Below are positions 49,871 to 63,228 of a stretch of DNA of 64,000 nt, piece by piece (position 1 is the stretch's first letter; the number at the start of each line of letters is the position of its first letter). The DNA lies in contig CM051519.1 of the NCBI GenBank assembly GCA_028015205.1, forward strand, positions 44,125,979-44,189,978, in the 5' to 3' direction. The notes beneath the pieces are model-generated. The model had not been told where the DNA came from, made no database searches, and saw nothing but the letters and a program-made list of their open reading frames with translations. The stretch comes from Mytilisepta virgata (lineage: Eukaryota > Mollusca > Bivalvia > Mytilida > Mytilidae). The position numbers were made by a program, and so were the translations under genes.

Positions 49871-52800
49871 GTTTTATTACACCTTATTTTCCTTAATTTA
49901 TAGTATTCTTTGTAATATTCGTTCAATCTTATATCAAGATGTGCTTAAAAAGGGGAGGAGGGGTTGAATCCATGCCCCAAGCGTCTGTGGAAAATTACGC
50001 ACATCATGAAACTTGTACTGCAATCATTACTTATTTAGACCCTAGAAAATTTCTGCCAGGAGCTATATCTTTAATTTATACTATACAGATTATAAATTAA
50101 ACCTTTCGAAGATCCATCAAATTAAAGCTTTTGAGAACAGCAAAATCGCTTTATAATAAGGTTTAGATATATTACAGAGAATTAACATTCTGTCTGTTAA
50201 TGCTCAACTACATTCTAAGCAATACAAACATATGATTTTTTTAAAGCGTGATAACAGAAGACTTCTTGTTTGTCTAAGTAGCATGATCAATAATAATGAG
50301 ACGTGAACAATGATTATTGCTTGTTTATAGTCGGGGCCCTTTCTCATTTTGGAAATAACAGAACAACTGGACAAGTATAGATGATCTCAGTTTTTTCCAA
50401 TTGTCAGTATAAAGAGAAAATATACCCACGACGCATATTACATATTCATACATTTTCATCATATAAGTAATGACAAGACAACAAAAAATGACAACATTTT
50501 GTTATACTGATGGTCCAATTTTGTTGGTTAGTGAAAACGAGATCATAGATATGGGACACCTATAAATGAAATATTAGAAAAAAAATATCCGTACTTCGAA
50601 TATAGTGTGTTTTAAATGAGAATATTGACGCAAATGCTGGACCGTAAAAATGAAGATGAGGCTACTGGACAACAATTTATCCTTTTTTTCTGCATCAGCA
50701 AAATTATTTGGGGGAAGACATGATTTAGATTGAACTAAAACTCATAAAAGGGTTATCTTTATATAACCCGCAGCATTTTTATTGCAATCAAAATTAAATA
50801 ATCACAAACGTTTGATCAGACCAAAACGAAGAATGAGACAAGGCAAAACAAATGAATTAAAAAAGCATATATTGATTTTCAGCATACCCGCGATGTCGCA
50901 AAAATCACTCAAGGAAAGTAATAATATTGAATGCCATATACACATGTAAGACAAGACAAGCTGACCAATCAACACAGCTTATATTCAGTATATATTTTTT
51001 TTCGACATGTTTCATTTGTTTTAAGCCAATAAGTATGAGAAAAAGCATGTTACGGTCAGACGTAAACTATATCATCCCTAATTGATTTCCTGATATGCTA
51101 TTAATTATCAGTAACATGGGTTATTTTTTTTCTTTGACGTACATGTAGCTAATCTAAATCTTTTAATAACAATTATGGATACCTGAACTATGTTAACTGC
51201 AGTACGTGCAGGATTGCATTTGCAAAGTATTAAATTTGATGGATGGCGTGACGCATGTGAAGGTTCTGTACTCCATTAAGTATAATCATCATTTGTTCAG
51301 ATTAGGTATTTTTAATTAGTTGATAGGATTTATTAAGTAAAAAATTATTCGTGGGAAGAAACCTAGAGGTAAATAATAATCTGTAGATTTAAAGAAAATT
51401 CACGTGGCCATCTGAGGGTAAAGTGTGTCCCGGGTCGAAACATTCAGTTTTACTACAAACCATGCAGTATTAGCTGTCTTGGGTTACCACCAACAGGACA
51501 CTGACACTTTAATTTTATGATATTTAATATAGAATAGTGTATTGCACAAACACGGTTTTACGACCAGTGTCCTCAAGGCTTGGGAACAAACATTTTAAAA
51601 GGATGCGATATTTTGCCCCCCCCCCCTCCCCCCTCAACAACCACCAGATATAAAATAAAATGATTTTCCCTAATATTCTAATACTGAACGTTTTATAAAA
51701 GACATGAAATCTGTTCAACTAACTGCGAAGAGTAGTTGCAGACAACAAATAATTTTAAAAGATGTTTTGGTATAAACAGGAGACAAAAGATGTTTTCTGA
51801 GCTATTCTACAGACAAGTCTCCTTACATGTATACTTGGGCTTAGTTTCCAATATGATATTCCTCAGCGGTAATAGGATTTTTCATCCTGTTCTTTGGCAG
51901 ATGATAAAATCAAGACACGAGATGTTCCAGAATCCGATCCTACTTATTTTATATTACTTAATCAATATACATGTACTCAATGTTGCAAATTTAAATGCAG
52001 AAAATATATAGCATGTCGATATAATCGAACTTAATGTCAATTTCGTTATGAAATTAATTGAAGTGCTAAAATATCCATTATAACCTACCTTAATCCTCTT
52101 ATATTTAGATTGCATATGACGAGAATTATATACATGTTATTACAAAACAATTTTCCATCACTATTAATATATTTTTTCGAGTGGTTAGATATTATCATGC
52201 AAGTCATCTTTCACTTTTATGCAATACTTGTGGGAATATATATAAAGAAAGATTCGTATCGTGCATGATAACTTTACACAGTGGATGTCAAGAATAAAGG
52301 AAAAAGCCTTGCCCACCGGGATTGTTGGATGAGTGTGTCTGTGTCTGTGGAACGGGGGGGGGGGGGGGCATAGGTCATATTAAATTTATAATATTATTTT
52401 TTCTAATTTTTTCCTACCCATCTTCACAAAATTAACAGGTTGGAAAAAATAGCAGATATTAATCTGTGTAATAACACAGGAAAAAGTTGAAGTTACTAAG
52501 AATGATTACTACACACTTTGAGAACTCTTTTTAATTGAACATATTCCAAGATTGAAATCAATAGTATAACAATCCATACTGATCCTAAATACACTTCTTT
52601 GTAAAAGAATTATGTACAGCGCATTGTTTACTTTAAATAACCAAAAAGTCTATAATTACTTCAACTAAAGTATGTACTAATAAATAATAGTTCAATATAA
52701 TGTAAAAAAATATATCAACTAATAAGAATGTTCATATAATTGATAGTAAATATTAAGTAAATATCATATATTTACCTCGTACGTCGACGTGTAAACCACT

Positions 52801-53650
52801 TGTTTGTTGTTTTTCGTTAGCAATTAATTATCCCTCTTTTAGATTTAAATATGCAAGTACATTTCTCCCTTGTTAAGACTTTCACCTGTGTGTAATCACC
52901 TGAACCGATCAACTATACTGAACGTAAAATGTCGCACAACAAAATATTTCCCGTGCAAACCGGAAAACGATAATTACAACGAACTTGATATTTCTGTATA
53001 GTCATTCATATTTACAGTCTTTTTAAAAACTGATGTCATACGAAGGAAAATTATTTATCTATAACCAAAATAGCTACAAAATATAAGAAACTAGTGTAGG
53101 AGTTAATATTTGTTTTTTACTTTCAGATTGTTGTTTAATAAGACTGTTTACCGTTTTTATACTTTATATTTTATAGTAGGATTTATGACCTCCACCCCCA
53201 TGTACCATGTTAAAATAATAGCAGGCCAATACAGATTAATGTTTAAATCATCAAGGTTCCAGTATTTGATTCACTCTCAGAACTTTACTTCAAAACTTTT
53301 TCCTGTTTAGATTTCATTATAATAAATCTTTATTGTAAGTTATTACCATGGGGGTTAAACAATATTACAGGCAAAAAAGAATATCAAACACATACATTCA
53401 GAGAAGTTACACGAAAAAAAACGTTGACCGCTGTGGACCATATTTTCGCAGTACCAATGACCGCTTTATAAAGTCATAAACAATTGGTAAAAGTTTAGGA
53501 TATCAACATTTTGTGTTTTCATTCCACTACTGTGACCAGTTATAGTCTGAAAATTTTCACTGGATTAACTGTAATATTTTACCAGTTCCAGAACCTGTCA
53601 CAAATGCAATCAGGAAAAATTGTCATGGAACTGTTAGCACCGATTCCTCA
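49871..53650. other. No supported gene; homopolymer tracts
   Basis: Poly-C at about 51617-51635 and poly-G at about 52357-52368. The plus-strand frame at 51736-52011 is not recognisable. Confidence 0.4.
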
Positions 53651-53652
53651 GA

Positions 53653-53875
53653 GCCAATCATGAGTTTTTTAAAGAGCTGTTCTAACTATCGTAAAGGAGA
53701 ACTGATACTCTTAAACTGTTCTGGGAGACCTGTTTCAGTCAAGAGCTATTGTAAAGAGGAACGACCAAATGCGGTTTTAGAGAGGAGACCTGTTTCAGTC
53801 AAAAGCTATTTTCAAAATTCTAAACCGTCCTGGGATAGAGAAGAGCTGTTCCTGTCAAACCTGTTTTAAAGTGGA
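53653..53875. repeat. Degenerate tandem repeat, period about 60 bp
   Basis: gagacctgtttcagtcaa(g/a)agctatt occurs at 53725 and 53785; weaker relatives (gagctgttctaac, gagctgttcctgtcaa) occur on both sides, extending towards 54030. Confidence 0.6.
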
Positions 53876-54464
53876 ACTGCTACCTTCAAATGTCCTTGGA
53901 CAGAAGAAAGCTGTTATGTCTAAAACTTCTTCTGAGAAATGCTGCTGTTCTAAAATATTCTTAGATAAGTGATCGCTTATCAAGTCAAGAATTGTTTTAT
54001 AGGAATACTGCTGTATCAAACTGCTCTTGGTTAAAGCTAACCCTCCATTTCAAAAATAATTTCCTTTCCAACAGTTAACAAATGTCATTTTTCTGTTAAA
54101 AATTGGCCTCCATGACAAGGCTTATAGTAGGGAAAAAATGAAACTTAAAATGGAGGGGTTTGATTAATCTTCAAGATAACAAGTGATGAAACATCCTATA
54201 GATAAATGAAGAAAACTTGAGACAGACTTAACATCATGTGTCGCTGCCCATATAATTTTCGCAGTTGCAAGTATACAGATTGGGGTTGTACGTGAAATCA
54301 TTCGAAAGTTTACATTTTCCTACAGCAAAATGGGACAATACAGACAGTATCCGACCCGCAGCTATGGTTTTACAGTTAAAACGAGCACATTCTGACACTG
54401 CTATCTAAATCATGTACCATCCAGTCTAATTTTGCAGTTCTAGCAATCGGCCACCTTGTTGGTA

Positions 54465-54770
54465 ATCATACTGTATTGGTTTTTATAGTGTGTTTTATGC
54501 ACAAGAGTGTCAGGATAGATAAGGGGGAGGATTGGGTGTCCATAAAAACCGGTTTAACCCCACCACAGTGTCTGTACCAAGTCAGACTATCCTGACTCTC
54601 TGTTGTGTTCATGTTTATATTTTGTGCCCTTTTATGTTATTTTTTGTCCGGAGTTCTGTCAGTTGGGTTGCTTTGATTGGTATGTCATTTGGGACCTTTC
54701 CTGTAACCCATTTTGTTGTTTATCTTCAACAGCAGTTACAAACTGTTCATTTAGAACTTGTGGTTTTTTT
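54465..54770 (-). repeat. Dispersed mussel repeat related to 57530-57750
   Basis: 'gtaatcatactgtattggtt', 'ccggtttaaccccaccac', 'gtcagactatcctgac' and 'cttttatgtt' recur in the same order at about 57530-57750. The string 'ggtttaaccccaccac' links it to the tail of the 31740 repeat in inverse orientation. Confidence 0.55.
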
Positions 54771-55769
54771 TTAACTTAAAACAGAGAGAATCAAATCGGA
54801 AAACAACCAAACAGTTATTCTTCACGAAACATTTAAGTTTTCTTTATACCCGTTTTTTGGGGCATTTTCTGTACTTTAAGCAATGAATACCAAACAATGT
54901 AGGAAAATCATTTAAAACAACCTTAACATCTGATAATATAGATATATATGTAAATACTTTTACATAGGAAATGAACCATCGAGTTATATCGTGTTAAGTG
55001 TAATTACAAGACAAACGCACTACTTCAGTTCTAATTAATGGATATGAAAACTGTTTCTCTATAACATTTTAAGAGCCTACGCATGGAACTAAAATCTGTC
55101 AGAACTAATGTTGATCTTCTATACTAATATACGTTATGCATGCAATATTTTGTAAGTTTGGTTAAACAAACGTGGCTGAAAATAGAAGAAAGAGACCTCG
55201 AATTCTTCATGTTAAGAACAATAACCTACTCTGGGTAAATGGGGTTTATATTACCAATTTGATTTTTTGGGGATATGCATTTCACATGCACATTAAATAT
55301 AATGGTTAAACAACTATGTGGAATTTGGTTTAGTATTCTTACGCTGCTTTTTTTTAATACTGGTTGTTGCCTTCACGACAAAACTTGTGACATTATGGTT
55401 GATAGTTCTCAGAAAATACAGAACATGTCGAATTTGATGGAATGAAAAACATTAGTCACTTATCTCCTTTTTACCAGATCACACAAGGGAGATAATTATG
55501 AAACCCCCTTTGGATCCATATGATTAAAGCGAGTTAATTTTATGATCTCCATCTGGTACTTGGTTAAGACAGATAACTGGCTGTCTCTAATTGGCCTTCA
55601 TAGTCTCCAAATTTTGTCAATCACTTTGGTCACCGCTAATGATAAAGCAGAATTCACTGAGACAGTAAAAACTATAAATCACTGTATTAAAAAGAAAGCA
55701 GAGTCGAGCGGGTCAACGTTAAAATACCACAATCAATTTTTTGGTTCTAAGTTATTGTTAATGTTTATC

Positions 55770-56340
55770 AGTATGATTCGTTCTTACAAGACCAAAGGTA
55801 TTTACATTTCATTAAGACCTACCATAATTCGTTTTTACAAGACCAAGGTATTTACAGCTCTTTAAGACCTAACCCTCATAATTCATTCTTACAAAACCCA
55901 AGGTATTTACAGCTCATTAAGACCCGCCCCTCATAATTCGTTCTTACAAGACCCAAAGTATTTACAGCTCATTAAGACCCACACTAATAATTCGTTCTTA
56001 TAGGACCTAAGTCACATTTATCGGTCTCTCAAGATCTAAGCCACATTATACGTTCTTACAAGATCAAAGTTATATTAATCTTTGTTTCAAGTCCCTAGGC
56101 CTAACAGTTGGTTCTTACAAAACCTTAGTCATACTACTCACTCTTTTAAGACTTAAAACACATTTACTGCTCTTTTAAGATCTAAGCAACACAATTCCTT
56201 CTTACATGTGCAAGACTTTAATCAAATTAACCACTTTTTCAAGACATAGCCACATAATTCGTTCGTCCTAATCAACCTAATTTAGTCATATATCGTCTTT
56301 TCAAGAATTATGCGACAGAACAGCACTTGTAGGACCTAAC
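55770..56340. repeat. Degenerate tandem repeat, about 27/54-bp period
   Basis: 'ataattcgttcttacaagac' followed by '(c)caaggtatttacagctcat' and 'taagacc' repeats at roughly 54-bp spacing from 55770 to about 56000, then decays into 27-bp-like units (gttcttacaagatc, tcttttaagac) to about 56340. Confidence 0.75.
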
Positions 56341-57041
56341 TATTTGGGTTTATATAACCGTAGTTTTCTTGTAAATTATTGGTCTGTATAATGGAATTTC
56401 ATCTTATTACTAACACATTAAATCAATTTCCAGTTTGTATTTCAATATAAATGACAAGATTTCACATTTTTCTTCTTGATTAATGTAAATGGACAATATT
56501 TCCATAAGTAAAGCTTGAAAGAAGTTTTCACATATAATGCAGAAACTATTGTTTCCAAATAATTACATTTACCGAATCAATACGATCGTATAACAGCTCC
56601 TTTTGTCGTACAGTGAATAAAGGCAATTGCTTCTATTGAGCGTCAATTTCATTAGGTATTTACAATTTCGATGAAACCGACAAATAGTTATACAGGTTGT
56701 CAAAAACTTCCAGAATCAATACAAGTTTATTTGTTATTTCAGCAATGAACAGTTTTCGTGGTATGATTTATCTTGTCACAAGAATCATTATCTCTACAGC
56801 AAAGGAGAAAACGACCGCAGAAATTTGTTTAACACAAAGATAATTGTCTAGTGAGGTTTTGGGGGAAACTAATCTTCTGATATAACAGAAAATAAAATGT
56901 CTTTTCAAAGAATTTGAAATTATGGCATTTTGTCAAAGTGAATGTCGTTTATGTATTAAAACAAAAACTGCCATTTATACTTTGTAAAATCAAACCTATC
57001 TTTGTTAAGTGATAAAGATTCACATTTCAAAATGTTGCACC

Positions 57042-57485
57042 AGTGTATGGCAAGCTGTTTTACTATTTATTCTAACTCCAAGATATCTAATAAACTTTAT
57101 AAGATATCTCATATAGTTTATAAGATATCTCATATAATTTATAAGATATCTCATATAATTTTCTTTATAAGATATCTTATAATTTATATGAGATATTTTA
57201 TAAACTATATGAAATATCTTATAAAATATATGAGATATCTTATATAAAAAAATATTTATAAGATATCTTGTAAACTTTATAAGATATCTTATATACTTTA
57301 TGAGATATCTTATATACTATATAAGATATCTTATATACTATATAAGATATCTTATAAAGTTTATAAGATATCTTATAAAAACTAGATTATATAAGATATC
57401 TTATATATTATATGAGACATCTTATGTATTATATGAGATTTCTTGGAAGTTAGAATAAATAGTAAAACGGCTTGCCATACTAGTG
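57042..57485. mobile_element. Foldback element with expanded GATATC palindrome array
   Basis: Left arm 57042-57086 (agtgtatggcaagctgtttt...) and right arm about 57440-57485 are inverted copies with few mismatches. All of the interior (57087-57435) is an array of about 20-bp units centred on aagatatctt, a self-complementary core, in the contexts tataagatatcttatata and atgagatatcttat. Confidence 0.75.
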
Positions 57486-57529
57486 TGCTGACAAAAATCA
57501 TTGTAATTTCAAACATTCATCAAACTAGC

Positions 57530-57750
57530 GGTAATCATACTGTATTTGCTTTTATAGTGTGTTTTATACGCCAGATGGTCAGGATAAATAGGTGGGTGAG
57601 GGGATACCCATAAAACCGGTTTCTCCCCACCATTGCAAAAGTATTTGTAAGTCAGATTGTTGTTTCCGTCTATGTGTTTTGTGCTTTTTTATGTTGTTTT
57701 TGTCAGCAGCTCTCGACTGGATGGCGTTTATTGGTCTATGTTATTGGTGA
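57530..57750 (-). repeat. Dispersed mussel repeat, second copy
   Basis: Same ordered strings as the 54465-54770 copy, about 3 kb away in the same orientation. Confidence 0.55.
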
Positions 57751-58158
57751 CATCTCATGTTATCTTTATTATTTATTTTTATTTATGCACTATTAATTAC
57801 AAATTTTTATATAGAAAAGCCTTGAAGATGAAAAATAACGAAAAACAGATTAGTTTACATAATTTCCCATATATATATTTTACTATAATAGACATCAATG
57901 CTCAGATCAAAATATTATACAGTTCCTGTATGTATGTTGTAGTTCGTAATGATATTATGTGCCTTTTTCTGGAATATAGGAACTACAGAATGCAATTTTG
58001 AAAACGGAAATCTATGGAATCCCCAGTAACATTATCATGTTGTTTTAGAACTTTTACTTAGAACAGAATTTTAGACAACAAGTATGAAAAAAACAAAGCT
58101 TAATAAATTTGTCTGTTTGCCAAAATAGTGCTCTTAACCAGTTTAAACTTAACATTTA

Positions 58159-61100
58159 TAGTGGATTGGGGAACATGTTATAGCAACTTATAATCCACCA
58201 CTTACCTATATAGTGGATTGGGGAAAATGTTTATAGCAACTTATAATCCACTACTACCCTATATAGTGGACTGGGGAACATGTTATAGCAACTTATAATC
58301 CACTACTTACCTATATAGTGGATTGGGTAAAATGTTTATAGCAACTTATAATCCACTACTTCCCTATATAGTGGACTGGGGAACATGTTATAGCAACTTA
58401 TAATCCACTACTTACCTATATAGTGGATTGGGGAAAATGTTTATAGCAACTTATAATCCACTACTTCCCTATATAGAGGACTGGGGAACATGTTATAGCA
58501 ACTTATAATCCACTACTAACCTATATAGTGGATTGGGGAAAATGTTTATAGCAACTTATAATCCACTACTTCCCTATATAGTGGACTGGGGAACATGTTA
58601 TAGCAACTTATAATCCACTACTTCCCTATATAGTGGACTGGGGAACATGTTATAGCAACTTATAATCCACTAATTACCTATATAGTGGACTGGGGAACAT
58701 GTTATAGCAACTTATAATCCACTACTTACCTATATAGTGGATTGGGGAAATGTTTATAGCAACTTATAATCCACTACTTCCCTATATAGTGGATTGGGAA
58801 AAATGTTTATAGCAACTTATAATCCACTACTTCCCTATATAGTGGACTGGGGAACATGTTATAGCAACTTATAATCCACTAATTACCTATATAGTGGACT
58901 GGGGAACATGTTATATCAACTTATAATCCACTACTTCCCTATATAGTGGATTAGGGAAAATGTTTATAGCAACTTATAATCCACTACTTACCTATATAGT
59001 GAATTGGGGAAAATGTTTATAGCAACTTATAATCCACTACTTCCCTATATAGTGGACTGGGGAACATGTTATAGCAACTTATAATCCACTAATTACCTAT
59101 ATAGTGGACTGGGGAACATGTTATAGCAACTTATAATCCACTACTTCCCTATATAGTGGATTGGGAAAAATGTTTATAGCAACTTATAATCCACTACTTC
59201 CCTATATAGTGGATTGGGGAAAATGTTTATAGCAACTTATAATCCACTACTTCCCTATATAGTGGACTGGGGAACATGTTATAGCAACTTATAATCCACT
59301 ACTTCCCTATATAGTGGATTGGGGAAAATGTTTATAGCAACTTATAATCCACTACTTCCCTATATAGTGGACTGGGGAACATGTTATAGCAACTTATAAT
59401 CCACTACTTCCCTATATAGTGGATTGGGGAAAATGTTTATAGCAACTTATAATCCACTACTTACCTATATAGTGGATTGAGGAAAATGTTTATAGGAACT
59501 TATAATCCACTACTTCCCTATATAATGGACTGGGAAACATGTTTATAGCAACTTATAATCCACTACTACCCTATATAGTGGACTGGGGAACATGTTATAG
59601 CAACTTATAATCCACTACTTACCTATATAGTGGATTGGGGAAAATGTTTATAGCAACTTATAATCCACTACTTCCCTATATAGTGGACTGGGGAACATGT
59701 TATAGCAACTTATAATCCACTACTAACCTATATAGTGGATTGGGGAAAATGTTTATAGCAACTTATAATCCACTACTTCCCTATATAGTGGACTGGGGAA
59801 CATGTTATAGCAACTTATAATCCACTAATTACCTATGCAGTGGACTGGGGAACATGTTATAGCAACTTATAATCCACTACTTACCTATATAGTGGATTGG
59901 GGAAATGTTTATAGCAACTTATAATCCACTACTTCCCTATATAGTGGATTGGGAAAAATGTTTATACCAACTTATAATCCACTACTTCCCTATATAGTGG
60001 ACTGGGGAACATGTTATAGCAACTTATAATCCACTAATTACCTATATAGTGGACTGGGGAACATGTTATATCAACTTATAATCCACTACTTCCCTATATA
60101 GTGGATTGGGGAAAATGTTTATAGCAACTTATAATCCACTACTTACCTATATAGTGGATTGGGGAAAATGTTTATAGCAACTTATAATCCACTACTTCCC
60201 TATATAGTGGACTGGGGAACATGTTATAGCAACTTATAATCCACTAATTACCTATATAGTGGACTGGGGAACATGTTATAGCAACTTATAATCCACTACT
60301 TCCCTATATAGTGGATTGGGAAAAATGTTTATAGCAACTTATAATCCACTACTTCCCTATATAGTGGACTGGGGAACATGTTATAGCAACTTATAATCCA
60401 CTACTTCCCTATATAGTGGATTGGGGAAAATGTTTATAGCAACTTATAATCCACTACTTCCCTATATAGTGGACTGGGGAACATGTTATAGCAACTTATA
60501 ATCCACTACTTACCTATATAGTGGATTGAGGAAAATGTTTATAGGAACTTATAATCCACTACTTCCCTATATAATGGACTGGGAAACATGTTATAGCAAC
60601 TTATAATCCACTACTTACCTATATAGTGGATTGGGGAAAATGTTTATAGCAACTTTAATCCACTACTTCCCTATATAGTGGACTGGGGAACATGTTATAG
60701 CAACTTATAATCCACTACTTACCTATATAGTGGATTGGGGTACATGCTATAGCAACTTATAATCCACCACTTACCTATATAGTGGATTGGGGAAAATGTT
60801 TATAGCAACTTATAATCCACTACTTACATATATAACGGACTGGGGAAAATGTTATAGGAACTTATAATCCACTACTTACCTATATAGTGGACTGGGGAAC
60901 ATGTTATAACAACTTATAATCCACTACTTACCTATATAGTGGATTGGGGAACATGTTATAGCAATTTATAATCCACTACTTAGCTATATAGTGGACTGGG
61001 GAACATGTTATAGAAACTTATAATCCACTTCTTAGCTATATGGTCGATTGGTGAACGTGTTATAGCAACTTATAATCCACTACTTTACATTTATAATGGA

Positions 61101-61200
61101 TTGGTGAAAATGTTTATAGCAACTTCCTACAATCCACTACTTAAAATTTATAGTGGATTGGGGGAAATGTTTATAGCAACTTATAATCCACTACTTAGCT
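58159..61200. repeat. Satellite array, about 58 hairpin-forming 52/53-bp monomers
   Basis: Each monomer starts tagtggatt or tagtggact and contains aatccacta about 30 bases later, so each can fold with 9-bp arms around 'gggaa(a/c)atgtttatagcaacttat'. Two main variants: A (gattggggaaaatgttta, 53 bp) and B (gactggggaacatgtta, 52 bp). Rare private variants recur at fixed distances (see findings), showing segmental duplication of about 20-25 monomers. Monomers at the right end (from about 60820) are more diverged, as usual at satellite edges. Confidence 0.95.
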
Positions 61201-61790
61201 GCATGTACTCTTTCGACAAAGAAGTCTTTAAAATGTGATTGTGGTGTTACTATATCCCCTAACATACTTTTCGTCAAATTCAATTCCTCAACAGAGCGAA
61301 TTTCTGTGACGTGGTTAGTGGTCATGTCCAGTATCACTGACGTCATCAAGATATGATTGACCGTTATGTATCTTCAGTTAGGTTTCACGTATACCGGAAC
61401 TGAAACCTCAGCAGACTTGACACTCCATTGGATGTTACCCACCGTTGGAACAAAACTGCCGTTAATGGAGCATAAAATGCTTACCCTTCCAGAGCAGCTG
61501 ATATCATTCCCATTACTGGTTTAGTTTTTATTTTGTCTTGTTCTAATCATGTTTTTCTTTTATTCTTTTAGTTACATTTTTTGTGGATTTTTTTTTGTTT
61601 TACAGTTCACTAGAATTCGTCTTGTCTTTTGATTTTGGTCTTTCGTGGTCGGAATTTCCTCTCTATCTTTCTCGATTCGATATTCTTTTGCTAAATTTAA
61701 ACAGAACCACCTTGGTTATCCTGATTAGTTTTAAAATTAATTCTGCATTAAAAAAGGGATACTGGTCATAACAGAAAGTGTGTTTTACGT
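61201..61790. repeat. Probable dispersed repeat remnant
   Basis: 'gagcataaaatgcttaccct', 'ccagagcagctgatatcatt' and the T-rich tail up to about 61690 resemble wording of a repeat widespread in mussels (possibly a LINE 3' UTR). Recognition from memory, not from a second copy in the window. Confidence 0.35.
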
Positions 61791-62402
61791 GAAAATTATA
61801 CTTAAATTATCCTAGAGTGAAGCATGAGGTTACTCTGAAGATATGTAGAGCGTACTTTTTGGAGTATTTTTTTCAAGTTTGCTGTTTTTTTTCTTTCTTC
61901 TTTTTTCACAAAATTTTGGAACCTGCATTTATTCCAATCATTTCCATTATCTCAGTCTCAATGATTAAAGAGACATAACGAATATTTTAAATTAGTTTTT
62001 AGCCAATTCAAGGGGCCCTTCAAGCAAAACACTAGAATTAAAACACATTTATTTCATCCACTCTCAAACACATCCTATCTATTCCTCCCTCAAAATCAAC
62101 TTTTTTCTTATTCTAATGTATTTGACGTTATTAATGATAATAAGACATGATTCGGTTAAAAATATTGGCTATTTAGTGTATTTTGATTTGAATACTGCAT
62201 TTCGATTGGCTGAACAGCATAGAGCAACATTGGTTATACTATATAACCTGGTTTGGTTTTGTGACATCACCAACAGATTAATCCGCCACTTGTAAATTCA
62301 AATAGTCCCATGCCATTATTGATGCTTGAATCGAGGAATCATATATATTGTACTTCTGTATGGAAATGTTAAATTATAAGGAATGCTTCCAATTTTTGAA
62401 CA

Positions 62403-62475
62403 GATGGTTTGGGTCCGTTTACGCCATTCATAAACCGCCTCGGGGTTTATTATGCGTAAACTAACCCAAACCATC
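62403..62475. mobile_element. Short foldback, 73 bp
   Basis: gatggtttgggt..gtttacgc (62403 on) pairs with gcgtaaac..acccaaaccatc (ending 62475), with ataaacc/ggtttat pairing inside; only a few mismatches over about 36-bp arms. Confidence 0.65.
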
Positions 62476-62703
62476 CAAATAGTTCGTAAATGTTTCACGA
62501 CTACTCCGAGTTTCATTCTAATTTTATTATCCTTACCATATATCCGGTTGTAAATCGAAAGAAGAATAGGAAGTCAAACAAAAGAAACAGCTGTTTTTTT
62601 TAATTTACAGAAATAGGAATTTTCGATAATATTAGTTATGGCTTAATTAAGTTTCTTGGGAAGTTCAGCAAAGGTAATGTCCTGATAATATTTGCATAAT
62701 TAT

Positions 62704-62932
62704 GTAACAGTAGTGCATGATTTGTCTTCCAAAATTACCTACCGCACCACAGGCACTTGTTTCTATCAATGGGAAGGTCGACTATCCATATATAATAGAA
62801 GCTTATATATGGATAGTCGACCTTCTCATTGATAGAAACAAGTGCCTGTGTACCGCACCAACCGGCGATCGAACCCGGAACCTTTGGTTCAGTAGTCCAC
62901 CGCTCTACCAACTGAGCTAAAGGAGTACTCCA
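62704..62932 (-). repeat. tRNA-derived SINE-like copy 1, interrupted
   Basis: On the minus strand TTTAGCTCAGTTGGTAGAGC (A box with D arm) is followed by a GTGGACTACTG anticodon-arm region and CCGGGTTCGATCGCCGG (T arm with B box). The acceptor ends (actcctt versus ttggtgc) do not pair, so it is not a functional tRNA. A tail (tattgg/attttggaagacaaatcatg) follows, and is shared with the copy at 63131-63228. The copy is split by a 103-bp hairpin insertion at 62748-62850. Confidence 0.65.
62748..62850. mobile_element. 103-bp near-perfect hairpin insertion with target duplication
   Basis: Arms 62748-62794 and 62804-62850 are 47 bp each with one mismatch around a 9-nt loop; ends are cacaggcac/gtgcctgtg. 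taccgcac occurs immediately left (62740-62747) and right (62851-62858), an 8-bp target duplication (10 bp if overlapping bases count). The uninterrupted site exists in the second SINE copy as taccgcaccaaccgg. The length of the duplication suggests a hAT- or MULE-like mobiliser. Confidence 0.85.
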
Positions 62933-63130
62933 CTAGCGCTGCTAATGGAGGGTGGTTATAAACCTGTTAAGGTTCTATAACTTTATCGTACACGAGGGAA
63001 GATCCGTTACTCTTCCCCAACCTCAACTTGGCTCAAGAGTCATTGTCCTACGATGACGATATCCAACTTGAACCCTTTTGCCAACTAGCCCTTTTTTTGA
63101 CAACCATGGGTTTTTTAGTTGGGCACCAAT

Positions 63131-63228
63131 GTAACAGTAGGGCATGATTTGTCTCCCAATATTACCTACCGCACCAACCGGGGATCGAACCCGGAACCTT
63201 TGGTTGAGTAGTCCACCGCTCTACCAAC
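63131..63228 (-). repeat. tRNA-derived SINE-like copy 2, 5' truncated
   Basis: Matches copy 1 from gtaacagtag to ctaccaac without the hairpin insertion; the T arm CCGGGTTCGATCCCCGG is intact, the A box is lost (the match ends at the D loop and continues as gccttcgagac). Confidence 0.65.

Noticed and set aside
58159..61200. CRISPR-like repeat array
   Set aside because: Monomers are contiguous with no unique spacers, and the genome is eukaryotic; it is a satellite.
61478..61513. Minus-strand MGMISAALE exon with GTAAGC
   Set aside because: Phase 2 under the best start and it lies in sequence that looks like a dispersed repeat.
62851..62932. Functional tRNA gene
   Set aside because: D and T arms look good but acceptor ends do not pair and the anticodon stem is mismatched; a SINE head fits better.
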